Origin: an uncultured Candidatus Peregrinibacteria bacterium
Lineage (GTDB): Bacteria > Patescibacteriota > Gracilibacteria > CAIRYL01
NCBI GenBank assembly: GCA_903882825.1
Contig: CAIRYL010000172.1
Span: forward strand, 1 to 16,309
DNA length: 16,309 nucleotides
Direction of reading: 5' to 3'
Shown one piece after another: positions 6,682-14,548 of the stretch. How positions within the stretch are numbered: the first letter of the stretch is position 1; the number at the start of each line of letters is the position of its first letter. The notes beneath the pieces were generated by a model, which was not told the DNA's origin, did no database searches, and saw nothing but the letters and a program-made list of their open reading frames with translations. Made by a program: the position numbers and the translations under genes.

Positions 6682-7698
6682 ATGTCTCAGAATATGGAAA
6701 CAAAAAAAATTCGGGTAGCCGTGGTACTGGGTGGAAATTCTTCCGAACGGGAAGTTTCAAAAAATTCTGGTATTGCCATTATTAATGCCCTTCGTACCAA
6801 TAAAAAATTCGTAATTCGCCGATTTGATCCGGCAGAAAATTTTGAAGAATTTGTAAAATCCCTTCAAAATAAAGAACTAGATGTGGTGTATATTGCATTA
6901 CACGGGACACATGCAGAAGATGGAGAAATTCAGGGACTTTTAGAGGCATTTGGGATTCCGTATACGGGATCTTCTCTGCATGCGAGCGCGATTGCTTTTG
7001 ATAAAATTTCTACCAAACGTATTTTACGTGCAGAAAATATTCCTGTTGCAGATGATATCTGTATTGAAAAAAATGGAGAGGATTTTTTTTGTTCTCTTCA
7101 TACCGATAAAAAATATGAATTTTTGCAAACGACTTATCTCGAAGAAGTTCTGCAAAAAGCGGAATATTGGCTCCAAAATCTTTCTTTTCCGGTATTTATA
7201 AAAGCGGCTCGTGAAGGATCAAGTATGGGAATGGTAACGGTGAAAACATCGGATAATTTTCTTCAAGAATTATCGGGTATGGTCTCAAAATATTCTCGCA
7301 TACTTATTGAATCTGGGTTATGTGGAGTAGAATGTACTGCCAGTGTTTTACAAGGGAAAGCATTGCCGATTGTGGAAATTTCTTCCAATGGACATTCTTT
7401 TTACACGTATGAATCCAAATATGCACCTGGAGGATCTACTCATTTTATTCCCGCTCGTATTTCCCCAATGGGACAAAAAATTCTTCAAGAAAGAGCGGTA
7501 CGTATTGGAATTTTACTGGAATGCTTTGGCGCATACCGAGTAGATGCTTTTGTGGATGGAGAATCGGTACGGATTTTAGAAGTAAATACACTTCCCGGGA
7601 TGACCGGAACGTCTTTATTACCAGATTCCGCAAAATCAGTAGGAATATCGTTTGCAGATCTTTGTGAACGAATACTTTTAGAAGCACTTCAAAAATAG
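6682..7698 (+). CDS. ddl: D-alanine-D-alanine ligase
   Basis: Joins two D-alanines using ATP in the cytoplasm to make the terminal dipeptide of the peptidoglycan precursor. The 338 residues show the full ATP-grasp ligase set: GGNSSERE with E22, HGTHAEDGEIQG (74-85), YTGSS and DK, the flexible EGSSMGM loop (178-184, substrate serine), YESKY (243-247, whose Tyr matches the D-Ala-type ligases rather than the vancomycin-resistance variants), GGSTHFIPARI, R286-x-D288, and LEVNTLPGMT with E300 and N302. GISF and a final helix close the fold. A start at ATG 6694 is also possible. The gene stands alone between the ATPase and a convergent gene pair 12 nt away, with no mur or fts neighbours. Confidence 0.95.
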   Translation: MSQNMETKKIRVAVVLGGNSSEREVSKNSGIAIINALRTNKKFVIRRFDPAENFEEFVKSLQNKELDVVYIALHGTHAEDGEIQGLLEAFGIPYTGSSLHASAIAFDKISTKRILRAENIPVADDICIEKNGEDFFCSLHTDKKYEFLQTTYLEEVLQKAEYWLQNLSFPVFIKAAREGSSMGMVTVKTSDNFLQELSGMVSKYSRILIESGLCGVECTASVLQGKALPIVEISSNGHSFYTYESKYAPGGSTHFIPARISPMGQKILQERAVRIGILLECFGAYRVDAFVDGESVRILEVNTLPGMTGTSLLPDSAKSVGISFADLCERILLEALQK

Positions 7699-7710
7699 GG
7701 AATTTCAAAT

Positions 7711-8049
7711 TTATGAAGCCTTAAAATATCCACTAATTCCTCTTCTTGTGCCGTATACAATTTCGGAACCTTTACATTTTTCGCATTCGAAAGCCAATTT
7801 TTGTTGTCCTTTTTTTTGAACATTTACAATTGCTTCGCAATCTCTACAGTAAAAAACAATCGTGTCATTTTCACCGCCAATACCTTCTTCATCTTCACTT
7901 CTTCCAAAGTTTTTTTTCTCTAAATCTAAAAGCGCATCATAGTCTATTTCTCCTTCTATTGTTTCGTTTTCGGCTTCTCGTAAAAAATCGTAATACTGTT
8001 CGCTTACTTTTTCAGGAGGCGGTGTAGGAGAAGAATTTGAGGTATTCAT
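7711..8049 (-). CDS. Acidic protein with C-terminal zinc ribbon
   Basis: A 112-residue protein of unknown role. Residues 1-60 are proline- and serine-rich, then strongly acidic (EAENETIEGEID, SEDEEG), and probably disordered. Residues 63-95 form a zinc ribbon with two CxxC knuckles, C68-RD-C71 and C89-EK-C92. It ends in a short tail, YGTRRGISGYFKAS. Its ATG overlaps the TGA of the upstream membrane-protein gene (8046-8049, ATGA), so the two are almost certainly translationally coupled and may act together. Ribbons like this bind nucleic acid or protein; nothing more specific can be read. It converges on ddl with a 12-nt gap and no terminator hairpin. Confidence 0.8.
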   Translation of the reverse strand: MNTSNSSPTPPPEKVSEQYYDFLREAENETIEGEIDYDALLDLEKKNFGRSEDEEGIGGENDTIVFYCRDCEAIVNVQKKGQQKLAFECEKCKGSEIVYGTRRGISGYFKAS

Positions 8050-8612
8050 GGTCGTTCATCAAAAGAAAGTTGAGAAGATTCTTCAGGATTTAAGTGTACA
8101 GAACTCGTGTCTATTTCATTGTTTTCTGCAAATATTTTTTTATCTACACCTTTTGGCAGATAATCACGAGAAAAAATGGCACCCGCAAGTCCAATACCAA
8201 GGGCTACAAATGTAAGTCCTAATCCAATATTTACTTCACTAAATGGGATTTGATTTGCAAATTCATGAAAAACAAAAGTCGCAATAATAATAGTATATAC
8301 ACCATGCCCAAAGAGAAACACCAGTATTTGTCCATGAGAAAGAGATCCAATAAACCCTTTTTTTGAAAAAATTTCTCGAAGGACGATTAAAAGGCTCATG
8401 AGCGCAATTACGAGGGTAATAATCCCAAAAATAGTAAGGTATTCAAACGCATTTGAATGAGAAACTCCTTCGCCTCTAATACTTGCTGAAAACCAAGGAA
8501 AAAAGAGAAAAACGAGGGTAAAAGACGCTCCAAAAAATACTAATCGTCGACCGAAAGGAAGATGAAGAATATTTTTCCAAAAATCGATGGCAAAATTTTC
8601 AGTTCGTTTCAT
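8046..8612 (-). CDS. Four-helix membrane protein of unknown function
   Basis: 188 residues with four hydrophobic helices at about 23-45, 59-82, 95-118 and 126-150. The protein begins with a short basic segment (MKRTENF...GRR) and ends in a 35-residue polar, acidic tail, so both ends are probably cytoplasmic. No family is recognised. It is the first gene of a two-gene unit with the zinc-ribbon gene, joined by an ATGA overlap. Its own promoter is the minus-strand box at 8637-8665. The ATG at 8612 is supported by that promoter; no Shine-Dalgarno is present. Confidence 0.8.
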   Translation of the reverse strand: MKRTENFAIDFWKNILHLPFGRRLVFFGASFTLVFLFFPWFSASIRGEGVSHSNAFEYLTIFGIITLVIALMSLLIVLREIFSKKGFIGSLSHGQILVFLFGHGVYTIIIATFVFHEFANQIPFSEVNIGLGLTFVALGIGLAGAIFSRDYLPKGVDKKIFAENNEIDTSSVHLNPEESSQLSFDERP

Positions 8613-8636
8613 AGGAACAAAGAAGTGTCAGAGGGG

Positions 8637-8665
8637 ATTATTTCATGAGGAAGAGAAAAGTGCAA
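8637..8665 (-). promoter_or_regulatory. Promoter of the membrane/zinc-ribbon gene pair
   Basis: On the minus strand TTGCAC (8665-8660), 17-nt spacer, AATAAT (8642-8637), start expected near 8630, leaving a leader of about 18 nt. The -35 hexamer is identical to both -35 boxes at the tmRNA locus. It lies back to back with the plus-strand promoter at 8668-8697. Confidence 0.5.
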
Positions 8666-8667
8666 GG

Positions 8668-8697
8668 TTCGACGAAAAGGGGAGGATAGAATATAAT
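8668..8697 (+). promoter_or_regulatory. Promoter of the anchored-protein/tsaD operon
   Basis: TTCGAC (8668-8673), 18-nt spacer, TATAAT (8692-8697), start expected near 8704, about 18 nt before ATG 8722. This position argues against the upstream in-frame ATG at 8587, which would precede the promoter. Confidence 0.5.
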
Positions 8698-8721
8698 GCG
8701 GGAGCCTTTTATAAACGGCTT

Positions 8722-10671
8722 ATGAAGTACGTTATTCCTATTCTTTTGATTTTCACTGTTATGGTGGCGAGTACTTACGTTTTTATAAAAAGCGGAGGGT
8801 GGAATTCGGAAAAATCTCCAAGTGCAAAATATGAGGAGGTAATTGTGTTTTTGGAAAATAAAAACCTTCAATATCCTGATTTTTCTCTTCGTTATACAGG
8901 AACAACCAGCCTACCGCTTCCAAACAATTCCTCTGTGAGCATGGTAAAATATAATTTTGAAATAACCGCACCAAACGGGAGCAATCAAACAATATTTTGG
9001 TCATCTGGAACAGGAGATATTGGTCCGCAATATTTTTTAGTAGGCGAAAAAAACTACCAAATAGAGTTGCAATATTGGGAAAAAGAAAAGAAAAATCTTG
9101 CTCAAAATGAGATGGTGATATCGGTATTACAAGAAAATCCTGCAAATCCATTATCGACTAACAATATCAAATTTGATATATGGCAATCTCTTTCTGTAAC
9201 CGTAGAAAATAATTATATTCTTGCTCATCTTACATTTCGCAATACATCTAAAGATGCTGTGTATATTTTAAATAATATAGCCGAAGATAAAAACTTGCAG
9301 AGCGAGGCATTCATAATAGAAATAAACGGAAAAAGAATCGATTATGTGGGACCAATAAAAAAAAGAAAGCCATTCGGAATCGCAGATTATAGAAAGCTTG
9401 ATCCAGGGCAAGAATGGGAAAATACCATTGATATCACGAAATCGTACGCATTTGTTCCTGAGAAAAATGAATACACCATCATTCGAAATGGGTACGCATA
9501 TTACTCAAAAAATCCTGACACTGATATTCCAATATTGGTGAATACCGTTGAGACAAAATTTATTTTTGAAAGATATAATTGGGAAGAAACAGTAAGCAAT
9601 CTCCTCGATATTCTTATGGTAATCAATGTTGAAGAACAAGCTGATAGTGCTACTATTACTTTTCACGATGGTCGGAAAGGGAAACTAAAAAAAACTCAAG
9701 AAAATTATGAATATTATCTTCGATTGGCAAACGCCTCTCTTCAGGGTAAACAGTATGTGTGGGTTGGGTTTTATAATGACTCCATTACTCAAATGGGCAA
9801 GTCGGAAAATAATATTCCTCTGGCAATGATGAAGAGTGCTGATAATGATTTTCCTACTTCAATGTTCGAAGACAAAGAGCATCCTGAGAGAATGAAAGTC
9901 CTTTTTGAAAGTCATAATGCTATATTTTTCCTCTTTAAAAATAATCCCCGTTTTCAAGAACTAAGCGAAATTTTAAAAGAGTCTATTCAAAAAAAGTCAA
10001 AAGTCTGGTTTATAACAGGACAATGGCTGGAAATAATGGATGTTCAGAGAGTGTTGGAAACACAAGGCACAGCTTCTTCTCTCGACGACATAAGTTCAAA
10101 ATTTAATACTCTTGCCGACCAATGGGAAAAACATTGTCAAAATGTGGCGCTCAGTTCCAATATTAAGGATTATCTCAATTTCCCTGCTTATAACCAATTG
10201 GTAGCATTAGGATTCCCTGCTATTCCATATATTATGGAGCGGTACAAGAATGATAATCTTCTGCCTTGGGAATTTGTTTTGGATGATATAACAGGATTGC
10301 ATAAAATTCAGGATCGGGAGAATTTCAATCCTCAATTACTAAAAAAAGAATGGTTTGATTGGTTGATAGAATATTCCTCTAAAAATAACGATACATATCC
10401 AGTCTGCTTAAAAGAAAAAATTCAAGAATTATCGAAAGATCCTTGTACAACGGATATGAGAGGTTCTTCTGGAGGCGCAAATATTAAAGAATACTGGTGG
10501 AAAGGAAAAACAGTATATGCGTTAGCAGGAGGAAGTTGTGGTGCCGTACTGGTAACGGAGATGGTAGATGTAGATTGTAAAAATTTAGGATTTTTAAGCG
10601 ACAAAATAGAAGATGATAGAAATTTTAAAACAGCAACTTTTGTAGAAAATGTTTGGATCAATAATCTGTAA
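8722..10671 (+). CDS. Large N-terminally anchored protein with HEAT-like segment and a repeated C-terminal domain
   Basis: 649 residues from ATG 8722. Residues 4-23 form one hydrophobic helix behind a single Lys, with no cleavage site, so the protein is probably a signal-anchored extracytoplasmic protein. Residues about 45-330 are beta-rich, with a stretch like an immunoglobulin-type accessory domain (LSVTVENNYILAHLTFRNTS). Residues about 491-558 (LVALGFPAIPYIMERYK, then DDITG and WFDWL) resemble a short HEAT-like module common in uncharacterised proteins. Residues 559-649 are copy 1 of a domain repeated in the next two genes. The in-frame extension to 8587 overlaps the start of the opposite gene and is rejected. 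It is first of a run of four genes with gaps of 10, 10 and 4 nt. Function unknown. Confidence 0.8.
   Translation: MKYVIPILLIFTVMVASTYVFIKSGGWNSEKSPSAKYEEVIVFLENKNLQYPDFSLRYTGTTSLPLPNNSSVSMVKYNFEITAPNGSNQTIFWSSGTGDIGPQYFLVGEKNYQIELQYWEKEKKNLAQNEMVISVLQENPANPLSTNNIKFDIWQSLSVTVENNYILAHLTFRNTSKDAVYILNNIAEDKNLQSEAFIIEINGKRIDYVGPIKKRKPFGIADYRKLDPGQEWENTIDITKSYAFVPEKNEYTIIRNGYAYYSKNPDTDIPILVNTVETKFIFERYNWEETVSNLLDILMVINVEEQADSATITFHDGRKGKLKKTQENYEYYLRLANASLQGKQYVWVGFYNDSITQMGKSENNIPLAMMKSADNDFPTSMFEDKEHPERMKVLFESHNAIFFLFKNNPRFQELSEILKESIQKKSKVWFITGQWLEIMDVQRVLETQGTASSLDDISSKFNTLADQWEKHCQNVALSSNIKDYLNFPAYNQLVALGFPAIPYIMERYKNDNLLPWEFVLDDITGLHKIQDRENFNPQLLKKEWFDWLIEYSSKNNDTYPVCLKEKIQELSKDPCTTDMRGSSGGANIKEYWWKGKTVYALAGGSCGAVLVTEMVDVDCKNLGFLSDKIEDDRNFKTATFVENVWINNL
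10396..10668 (+). repeat. Repeated small domain, copy 1
   Basis: Starts YPVCLKEKIQ, then IKEYWWKGKTVYAL, VDCKNLGFL, and FKTATFVENVW at the end. Shared frame with copies 2-4: PxCLxxxI, ...xEYxxxGxxVYxL..., DxxCxxLGxL, Fx(2)Ax(4)VW. The paired cysteines may form a disulfide outside the cell. Confidence 0.75.
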
Positions 10672-10681
10672 CCAAAAACCT

Positions 10682-11092
10682 ATGAACGCTAAACCTCTTT
10701 TTTTCTGGGCAATAGGATTGGTATTTACAGGCTGTATTGTAGGTCTTGTTTTTTTTATGAAAACCAATGGACTCCTTCCTATTAGTTTGTCTCCTCAAAG
10801 ACCTCCTGTGAATTACTCATATCCAGAATGTTTAGAAAAACTCATAAAAAAACAAGAATCATTTTGGAAAATTTTAGATTCGAGTTCTTACCAAATAATC
10901 AGTATAGAAGAGTATATTTTTCAAGGAAATGTGGTCTATGTCCTCCAGATTACTGGAGATTTTTCACCAGTACGAGGCAGTAATTGTAAAGAGTTAGGCA
11001 CTCTTGGTGGGTATATTGGAAATTACCAAATAAATGGAGGTGATTTTAAAGAAGCGAAATTCGTCAAAACAGTTTGGGCACAGAGCCTTTAA
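10682..11092 (+). CDS. Short anchored protein carrying one copy of the repeated domain
   Basis: 136 residues: MNAK, one hydrophobic helix (about 5-26), a proline-rich linker (31-46) and copy 2 of the domain (47-136). It begins YPECLEKLIKK, carries EEYIFQGNVVYVL and NCKELGTLGGYIGNYQINGG, and ends FVKTVWAQSL. The helix holds a Cys (TGC, residue 18), but strong hydrophobicity continues past it, so a membrane anchor fits better than a lipoprotein. The TAACCAAAAACCTATGAAC junction before it recurs before the next gene (one base changed), which shows that the gene arose by tandem duplication. Extracytoplasmic role unknown. Confidence 0.75.
   Translation: MNAKPLFFWAIGLVFTGCIVGLVFFMKTNGLLPISLSPQRPPVNYSYPECLEKLIKKQESFWKILDSSSYQIISIEEYIFQGNVVYVLQITGDFSPVRGSNCKELGTLGGYIGNYQINGGDFKEAKFVKTVWAQSL
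10820..11089 (+). repeat. Repeated small domain, copy 2
   Basis: Residues 47-136 of the short anchored protein. It shares YPECL, FQGxxVYVL, NCxxLGxLGGxIGNxQI and DFKEAxFVxxVW with copy 4. These motifs recall the DUF6970-type pattern of an I-x-Y strand, a VY strand and a final DF, but the relation is a suggestion only. Confidence 0.7.
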
Positions 11093-11102
11093 CCAAAAAC
11101 TT

Positions 11103-12308
11103 ATGAACTCTAAAATTCTTATTATGACAACAGGAATCGTTTTTACTAGCATTGCCATATTTTTTGTTTTTTTTATGAAGCCCAATGTACTCCCGCCGGT
11201 TGCCTTTCCTCCTCAAAATTCTCTCATGCCTTCTCTGGACGCAAATATCCAACCATCCATAACAAAAGACCAAGCGCATAAAATAGCAGAAACGGCGATT
11301 GCCACCATTTCAAGAGAACACCACTTTGTTATTCTTGAGGATAAAACGCTTGAAAAGCGATTTGGCTGGGTGTTTTTTTACACGACTGCGGAATATGTAA
11401 AAACAGGAAATATAAAAGATGTCATTCCAGGGAATGGTCCGTTAGTGGTGAAAAAAACGGGATCTTCTGAGTTTCTTTCTTCCTCTTTCCCACCTGAAAA
11501 AGCCATTGAAATGTATGAAAAACACTGGATGCCAGCGTGTCTTGAAAAAATAACTCGAACAGAAAAGAGCTCAATTATCTGGTACCCGAATATCAATGAA
11601 TTTCTTTTTCAAGGAAAAACCGTATATGTTCTGACTTATATGTGGGACGAACGGAATAATAAAGGTTCACTTGTCTTGGATGAAAATTGTAACAGATTAG
11701 GTACTTATCTTATTGGAGATACGGGAAGCTATCAAATAAACGGAGGAGATTTTAGAAAAGCGATACTTACCAGAAAAGTACAGGAAATATGGGAAGCATA
11801 CCCAGAATGTCTGAAAGAGCGCATTAAAAAAGAAGAGGAGCTTTGGAGCAAGAATGATTCTCATTTTATTGAACAAGTGGAAAGTATTGATCAATTTCTT
11901 TTTCAAGGAAAAACGGTATATGTTCTGAATAGCGTAGCGGATGATGCGTTTCTGCCGGTGCTGGACACCAACTGCGAGAAACTCGGTGATCTGGGGGGAT
12001 TTATTGGGAATCATCAAATAAGCGGAGTTGATTTTAAAGAAGCAATTTTTGTGCGAAAAGTTTGGGACTATCAAATCGGAAATAATGAAAATATTCCTTT
12101 TATCAAAAAAGCAATTGAAGTTTTTCAACAAAAAAATCCAAATGTTGATTCTGCCCAATATAAAATTGAGGTTATTAAAAAAGGAGAATCTGTCACGGTC
12201 GATTTTCTTCCTAAAGATCGCCCGGCTGGTAGCCTTGGTGGTCCAGGATTTGAAGTAGAAATGAACGAGAAAGACCTCACAGTTCTACGATCGAATTTTA
12301 TACGGTAA
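11103..12308 (+). CDS. Anchored protein: Imm35/YrhB-like domain plus two repeated domains
   Basis: 401 residues from ATG 11103. Residues 5-25 are a hydrophobic anchor. Residues 53-141 match the Imm35/YrhB pattern: ITKDQAHKIAE, then VILEDKTLEKRFGWVFFY (77-93), EYVKTGN, GNGPLVVKKTG (110-120), and FPPEKAIEMYE. Residues 143-230 and 233-321 are copies 3 and 4 of the repeated domain. Residues 331-401 form a last alpha/beta segment (FIKKAIEVFQQKNPN, VTVDFLPKDRPAG, FEVEMNEKDL) of unclear family. Imm35 is known as a predicted immunity protein of polymorphic toxin systems, but the domain is also found outside them and no toxin gene is next door. The 4-nt gap to tsaD suggests one transcript. The ORF can be extended to 11034 but this overlaps the previous gene. 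Confidence 0.8.
   Translation: MNSKILIMTTGIVFTSIAIFFVFFMKPNVLPPVAFPPQNSLMPSLDANIQPSITKDQAHKIAETAIATISREHHFVILEDKTLEKRFGWVFFYTTAEYVKTGNIKDVIPGNGPLVVKKTGSSEFLSSSFPPEKAIEMYEKHWMPACLEKITRTEKSSIIWYPNINEFLFQGKTVYVLTYMWDERNNKGSLVLDENCNRLGTYLIGDTGSYQINGGDFRKAILTRKVQEIWEAYPECLKERIKKEEELWSKNDSHFIEQVESIDQFLFQGKTVYVLNSVADDAFLPVLDTNCEKLGDLGGFIGNHQISGVDFKEAIFVRKVWDYQIGNNENIPFIKKAIEVFQQKNPNVDSAQYKIEVIKKGESVTVDFLPKDRPAGSLGGPGFEVEMNEKDLTVLRSNFIR
11529..12065 (+). repeat. Repeated small domain, copies 3 and 4 in tandem
   Basis: Copy 3 (11529-11792) begins MPACLEKITR and copy 4 (11799-12065) begins YPECLKERIKK. DNA at 11599-11634 recurs at 11893-11928, 294 nt (98 codons) later, with a single mismatch over 36 nt, so this duplication is recent or under strong constraint. 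Copy 3 lacks the LGGFIG loop form and has LIGDTGSYQINGG instead. Confidence 0.8.
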
Positions 12309-12312
12309 TTTT

Positions 12313-13347
12313 ATGAATATTCTTGCCCTTGAAACATCTTGTGATGAAATTTCTGCATCAATAGTAGATGAAGAATTTTGTGTCTATTCTCATATTATTT
12401 TCTCGAGCGTTGATCTGGCGAAAAAAACAGGAGGAGTGGTGCCAGAAGTAGCTGCCCGAGACGCGGAAAAAAAAATGGTATCAGTCATAGAAAAAGCGAT
12501 GGAAGGATTTTCTTGGGATGACATTTCTGCGATTGCGGTTACCAATGGTCCGGGGCTTATTGGCTCGCTTTTAGTAGGAATAGAAGCGGAAAAAACGATC
12601 GCGGTGTTGCATCAAAAACCGCTTATTCCCGTTCACCATATTTTTGGGCATGTGTGCGCGAATCTTCTTTCCTCTCATCCCGAAAAACCAAAACAAAAAC
12701 CGAAATTTCCGAGTATTGTTCTTACTGTTTCTGGCGGACATAATGATGTATTACTGTGGAAAGATTGGGATGATATACAAATACTTGGATCCACTATTGA
12801 TGATGCGGCTGGAGAATGTTTTGATAAATGTGCTCGTATGCTTGGGCTTGAATATCCTGGTGGACCAGCATTATCTCGTGTAGCAGAAATGGGAATTCCT
12901 GGAAAAATTCACTTTCCACGCCCAATGATACACAGTGGAGATTATCAATTTTCTTTTTCTGGATTAAAAACATCACTTTTATATTTTTTACGAGATTTCC
13001 CAAAAGAGCTTACTCCTGCTGATACTGCAAATATTGCGTGGGGAATCCAAGATGCCATTATAGAAACACTCGTTTTAAAATCTTTTATAGCCGTAGAGAG
13101 ATACAAAATACAAGAAGTTCATATCTCTGGAGGGGTTTCTGCAAATACCCTTTTAAGAAAAAGGTTTCAGGAAGAATGTGAAAAAAGAGGAATAGCGTTT
13201 CGGTTCCCTAAAAATATTGTTTTTTGTACCGATAACGCGGCAATGATTGGCGCAGCAGGACAGGTAATGTTTCAAAATCGTCCACAGAAAAAATGGAATA
13301 TTGAAAACGTACAACTGAATATGGATCGAAAAAATTTTGGATTTTAG
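12313..13347 (+). CDS. tsaD: tRNA N6-adenosine threonylcarbamoyltransferase
   Basis: Transfers the threonylcarbamoyl group from threonylcarbamoyl-AMP to A37 of ANN-decoding tRNAs, in a cytoplasmic complex with TsaB and TsaE. The 344 residues hold the Kae1/TsaD motifs: ALETSCDE (5-12), GGVVPEVAAR (40-49), NGPGLIGSLLVG (78-89), the metal-binding HHIFGH with H109 and H113, TVSGGH (138-143), DDAAGECFDK and YPGGPALSR (163-189), FSFSGLKT (213-220), ISGGVSANTLLR, and the third ligand D307 in CTDNAAMIGA. The usual SRxH after VVPE is AARDA here and SGGHT is SGGHN, both outside the metal site. tsaB, tsaE and tsaC are not in the window. The gene follows the Imm35-like gene by 4 nt with no Shine-Dalgarno. 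Confidence 0.97.
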   Translation: MNILALETSCDEISASIVDEEFCVYSHIIFSSVDLAKKTGGVVPEVAARDAEKKMVSVIEKAMEGFSWDDISAIAVTNGPGLIGSLLVGIEAEKTIAVLHQKPLIPVHHIFGHVCANLLSSHPEKPKQKPKFPSIVLTVSGGHNDVLLWKDWDDIQILGSTIDDAAGECFDKCARMLGLEYPGGPALSRVAEMGIPGKIHFPRPMIHSGDYQFSFSGLKTSLLYFLRDFPKELTPADTANIAWGIQDAIIETLVLKSFIAVERYKIQEVHISGGVSANTLLRKRFQEECEKRGIAFRFPKNIVFCTDNAAMIGAAGQVMFQNRPQKKWNIENVQLNMDRKNFGF

Positions 13348-13356
13348 AAATATTTT

Positions 13357-14469
13357 TTATGATTTTTTTCGAATGGTATTCCACATTATTCCGCCTAGTA
13401 AAACCACAATTCCGCCCATAATACTCCAGAAAAGAAAAGGATTATTTTCTGTCCAGCGATTTTCCTCTGTATCACAAGCATTTCCTTTTTTATCTTGATC
13501 TTTATCTTCTTGCCCAGGGTTATATACAAAAGGGCAATTATCTTTTATCGAAAAAATTCCATCAATATCCGGATCTTCGCATACATCGCCTCTTCCGTTT
13601 GTATCAATATCTGTATTATTTGAATCTGCATCTTTCGGACAGAGGTCTTTCTCATCAAGAATACCGTCTCCATCAAAATCATTGTGAAATGCAGGATTTT
13701 TTTGAGCAGGGGGAAGAGAAAAAATAGGTGTTTTTTCATCATTTACCAACGGTTGAGGATCTGGAGTATAGGTGGCATATCCAAAATGAGGTTTCGAATA
13801 GAGAGTATAAGTCTTTCCCTCTTCTGCAAAAAAGAGGATTGAATTTGTTTGAAGCTCTTTTTGTTCTCCTGTAAAAGAAATATCTGCTATTTGTAATACA
13901 TGAGGTGTTTCAAAAATAAAAGAAAGACTTATTGGATTTCCTAAATTTGGAAGTTCTAAAACTGGTGAAAAATCTCCTCGAGAAATAAGTTTGCCATTTT
14001 TCCCATCTGCAAAAACTGCGGAAACAGAAACTTTTTTAGGAGGAATGATGCCAGAACCCAAATTTATGTCTACAGATCTCACTACGGTTGGTTCTGCAAA
14101 AGAAATAGTGACAGAATAATTCCCATTTTCTTGAGGTTCAAACGCAAACAGTGTGGAGTTGTTTTGATCTAGTAATGCAGAAGGTGTTCCTGAAAAAGGA
14201 GAGGAAATATTTGAAACAGTGAGGTTTGTATTATCAATAATGGGAGTTGTACGCATCCATCGGTGGGGAACTGTTTTTATAAAATCCGTCAATAAAAGAG
14301 TTTCTCCTTCAATAGGACTATGAGTATTGTATTGCACAATTTTTGGTGTAACGATACCCTTTACTGTTATTTCTGTTTTTTCTTCATATCGACTGGTGTC
14401 TCTCTCTCCCGCAAGGGCTACAGAAGAAAAAAGGGAAATAGTAATAAGGAAAAAGAAAAAGTTTTTCAT
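13357..14469 (-). CDS. Surface protein with thrombospondin type 3 repeats and C-terminal anchor
   Basis: 370 residues. A signal peptide ends at VALA (residue 20). Residues about 75-215 are beta-rich (SALLDQNNSTLFAF, YSVTISFAEPTVVRSVDI), with a discoidin-like look. Residues 264-333 carry calcium-binding thrombospondin type 3 repeats: DFDGDGILDEKDLCP, DIDTNGRGDVCEDPDIDG, KDNCPFVYNPGQEDKDQDKK and NACD. Residues 344-363 are a transmembrane helix followed by NTIRKKS, so the protein is held in the membrane with its bulk outside. It lies 79 nt downstream of the DUF2339 gene on the same strand and 9 nt from the convergent tsaD. Role in adhesion or envelope structure is inference. Confidence 0.85.
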   Translation of the reverse strand: MKNFFFFLITISLFSSVALAGERDTSRYEEKTEITVKGIVTPKIVQYNTHSPIEGETLLLTDFIKTVPHRWMRTTPIIDNTNLTVSNISSPFSGTPSALLDQNNSTLFAFEPQENGNYSVTISFAEPTVVRSVDINLGSGIIPPKKVSVSAVFADGKNGKLISRGDFSPVLELPNLGNPISLSFIFETPHVLQIADISFTGEQKELQTNSILFFAEEGKTYTLYSKPHFGYATYTPDPQPLVNDEKTPIFSLPPAQKNPAFHNDFDGDGILDEKDLCPKDADSNNTDIDTNGRGDVCEDPDIDGIFSIKDNCPFVYNPGQEDKDQDKKGNACDTEENRWTENNPFLFWSIMGGIVVLLGGIMWNTIRKKS

Positions 14470-14548
14470 GGAGAAGAAAAAATGGAATTGGAAAAATGAA
14501 TTGTAAGTTACAAATGAGGTATGTTTTCATCTAGAACAGGTTTTAGAC

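Noticed and set aside
1372..8049. UGA read as glycine (as in Gracilibacteria/Absconditabacteria)
   Set aside because: No gene needs an internal UGA, and UGA serves as a sensible stop at 1372 and in the 8046-8049 overlap.
8587..8721. N-terminal extension of the 649-residue protein to ATG 8587
   Set aside because: It would overlap the start of the opposite membrane-protein gene, precede the promoter at 8668-8697 and place a polar segment before the signal anchor.
10682..11092. Lipobox (FTGC) in the 136-residue protein
   Set aside because: The -3 position is Phe and hydrophobic sequence continues after the Cys, so a transmembrane anchor fits better.
13357..14469. RGD tripeptide in the thrombospondin-repeat protein as a cell-adhesion motif
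   Set aside because: GRGDVC is the ordinary form of a type 3 repeat, where the Asp binds calcium.
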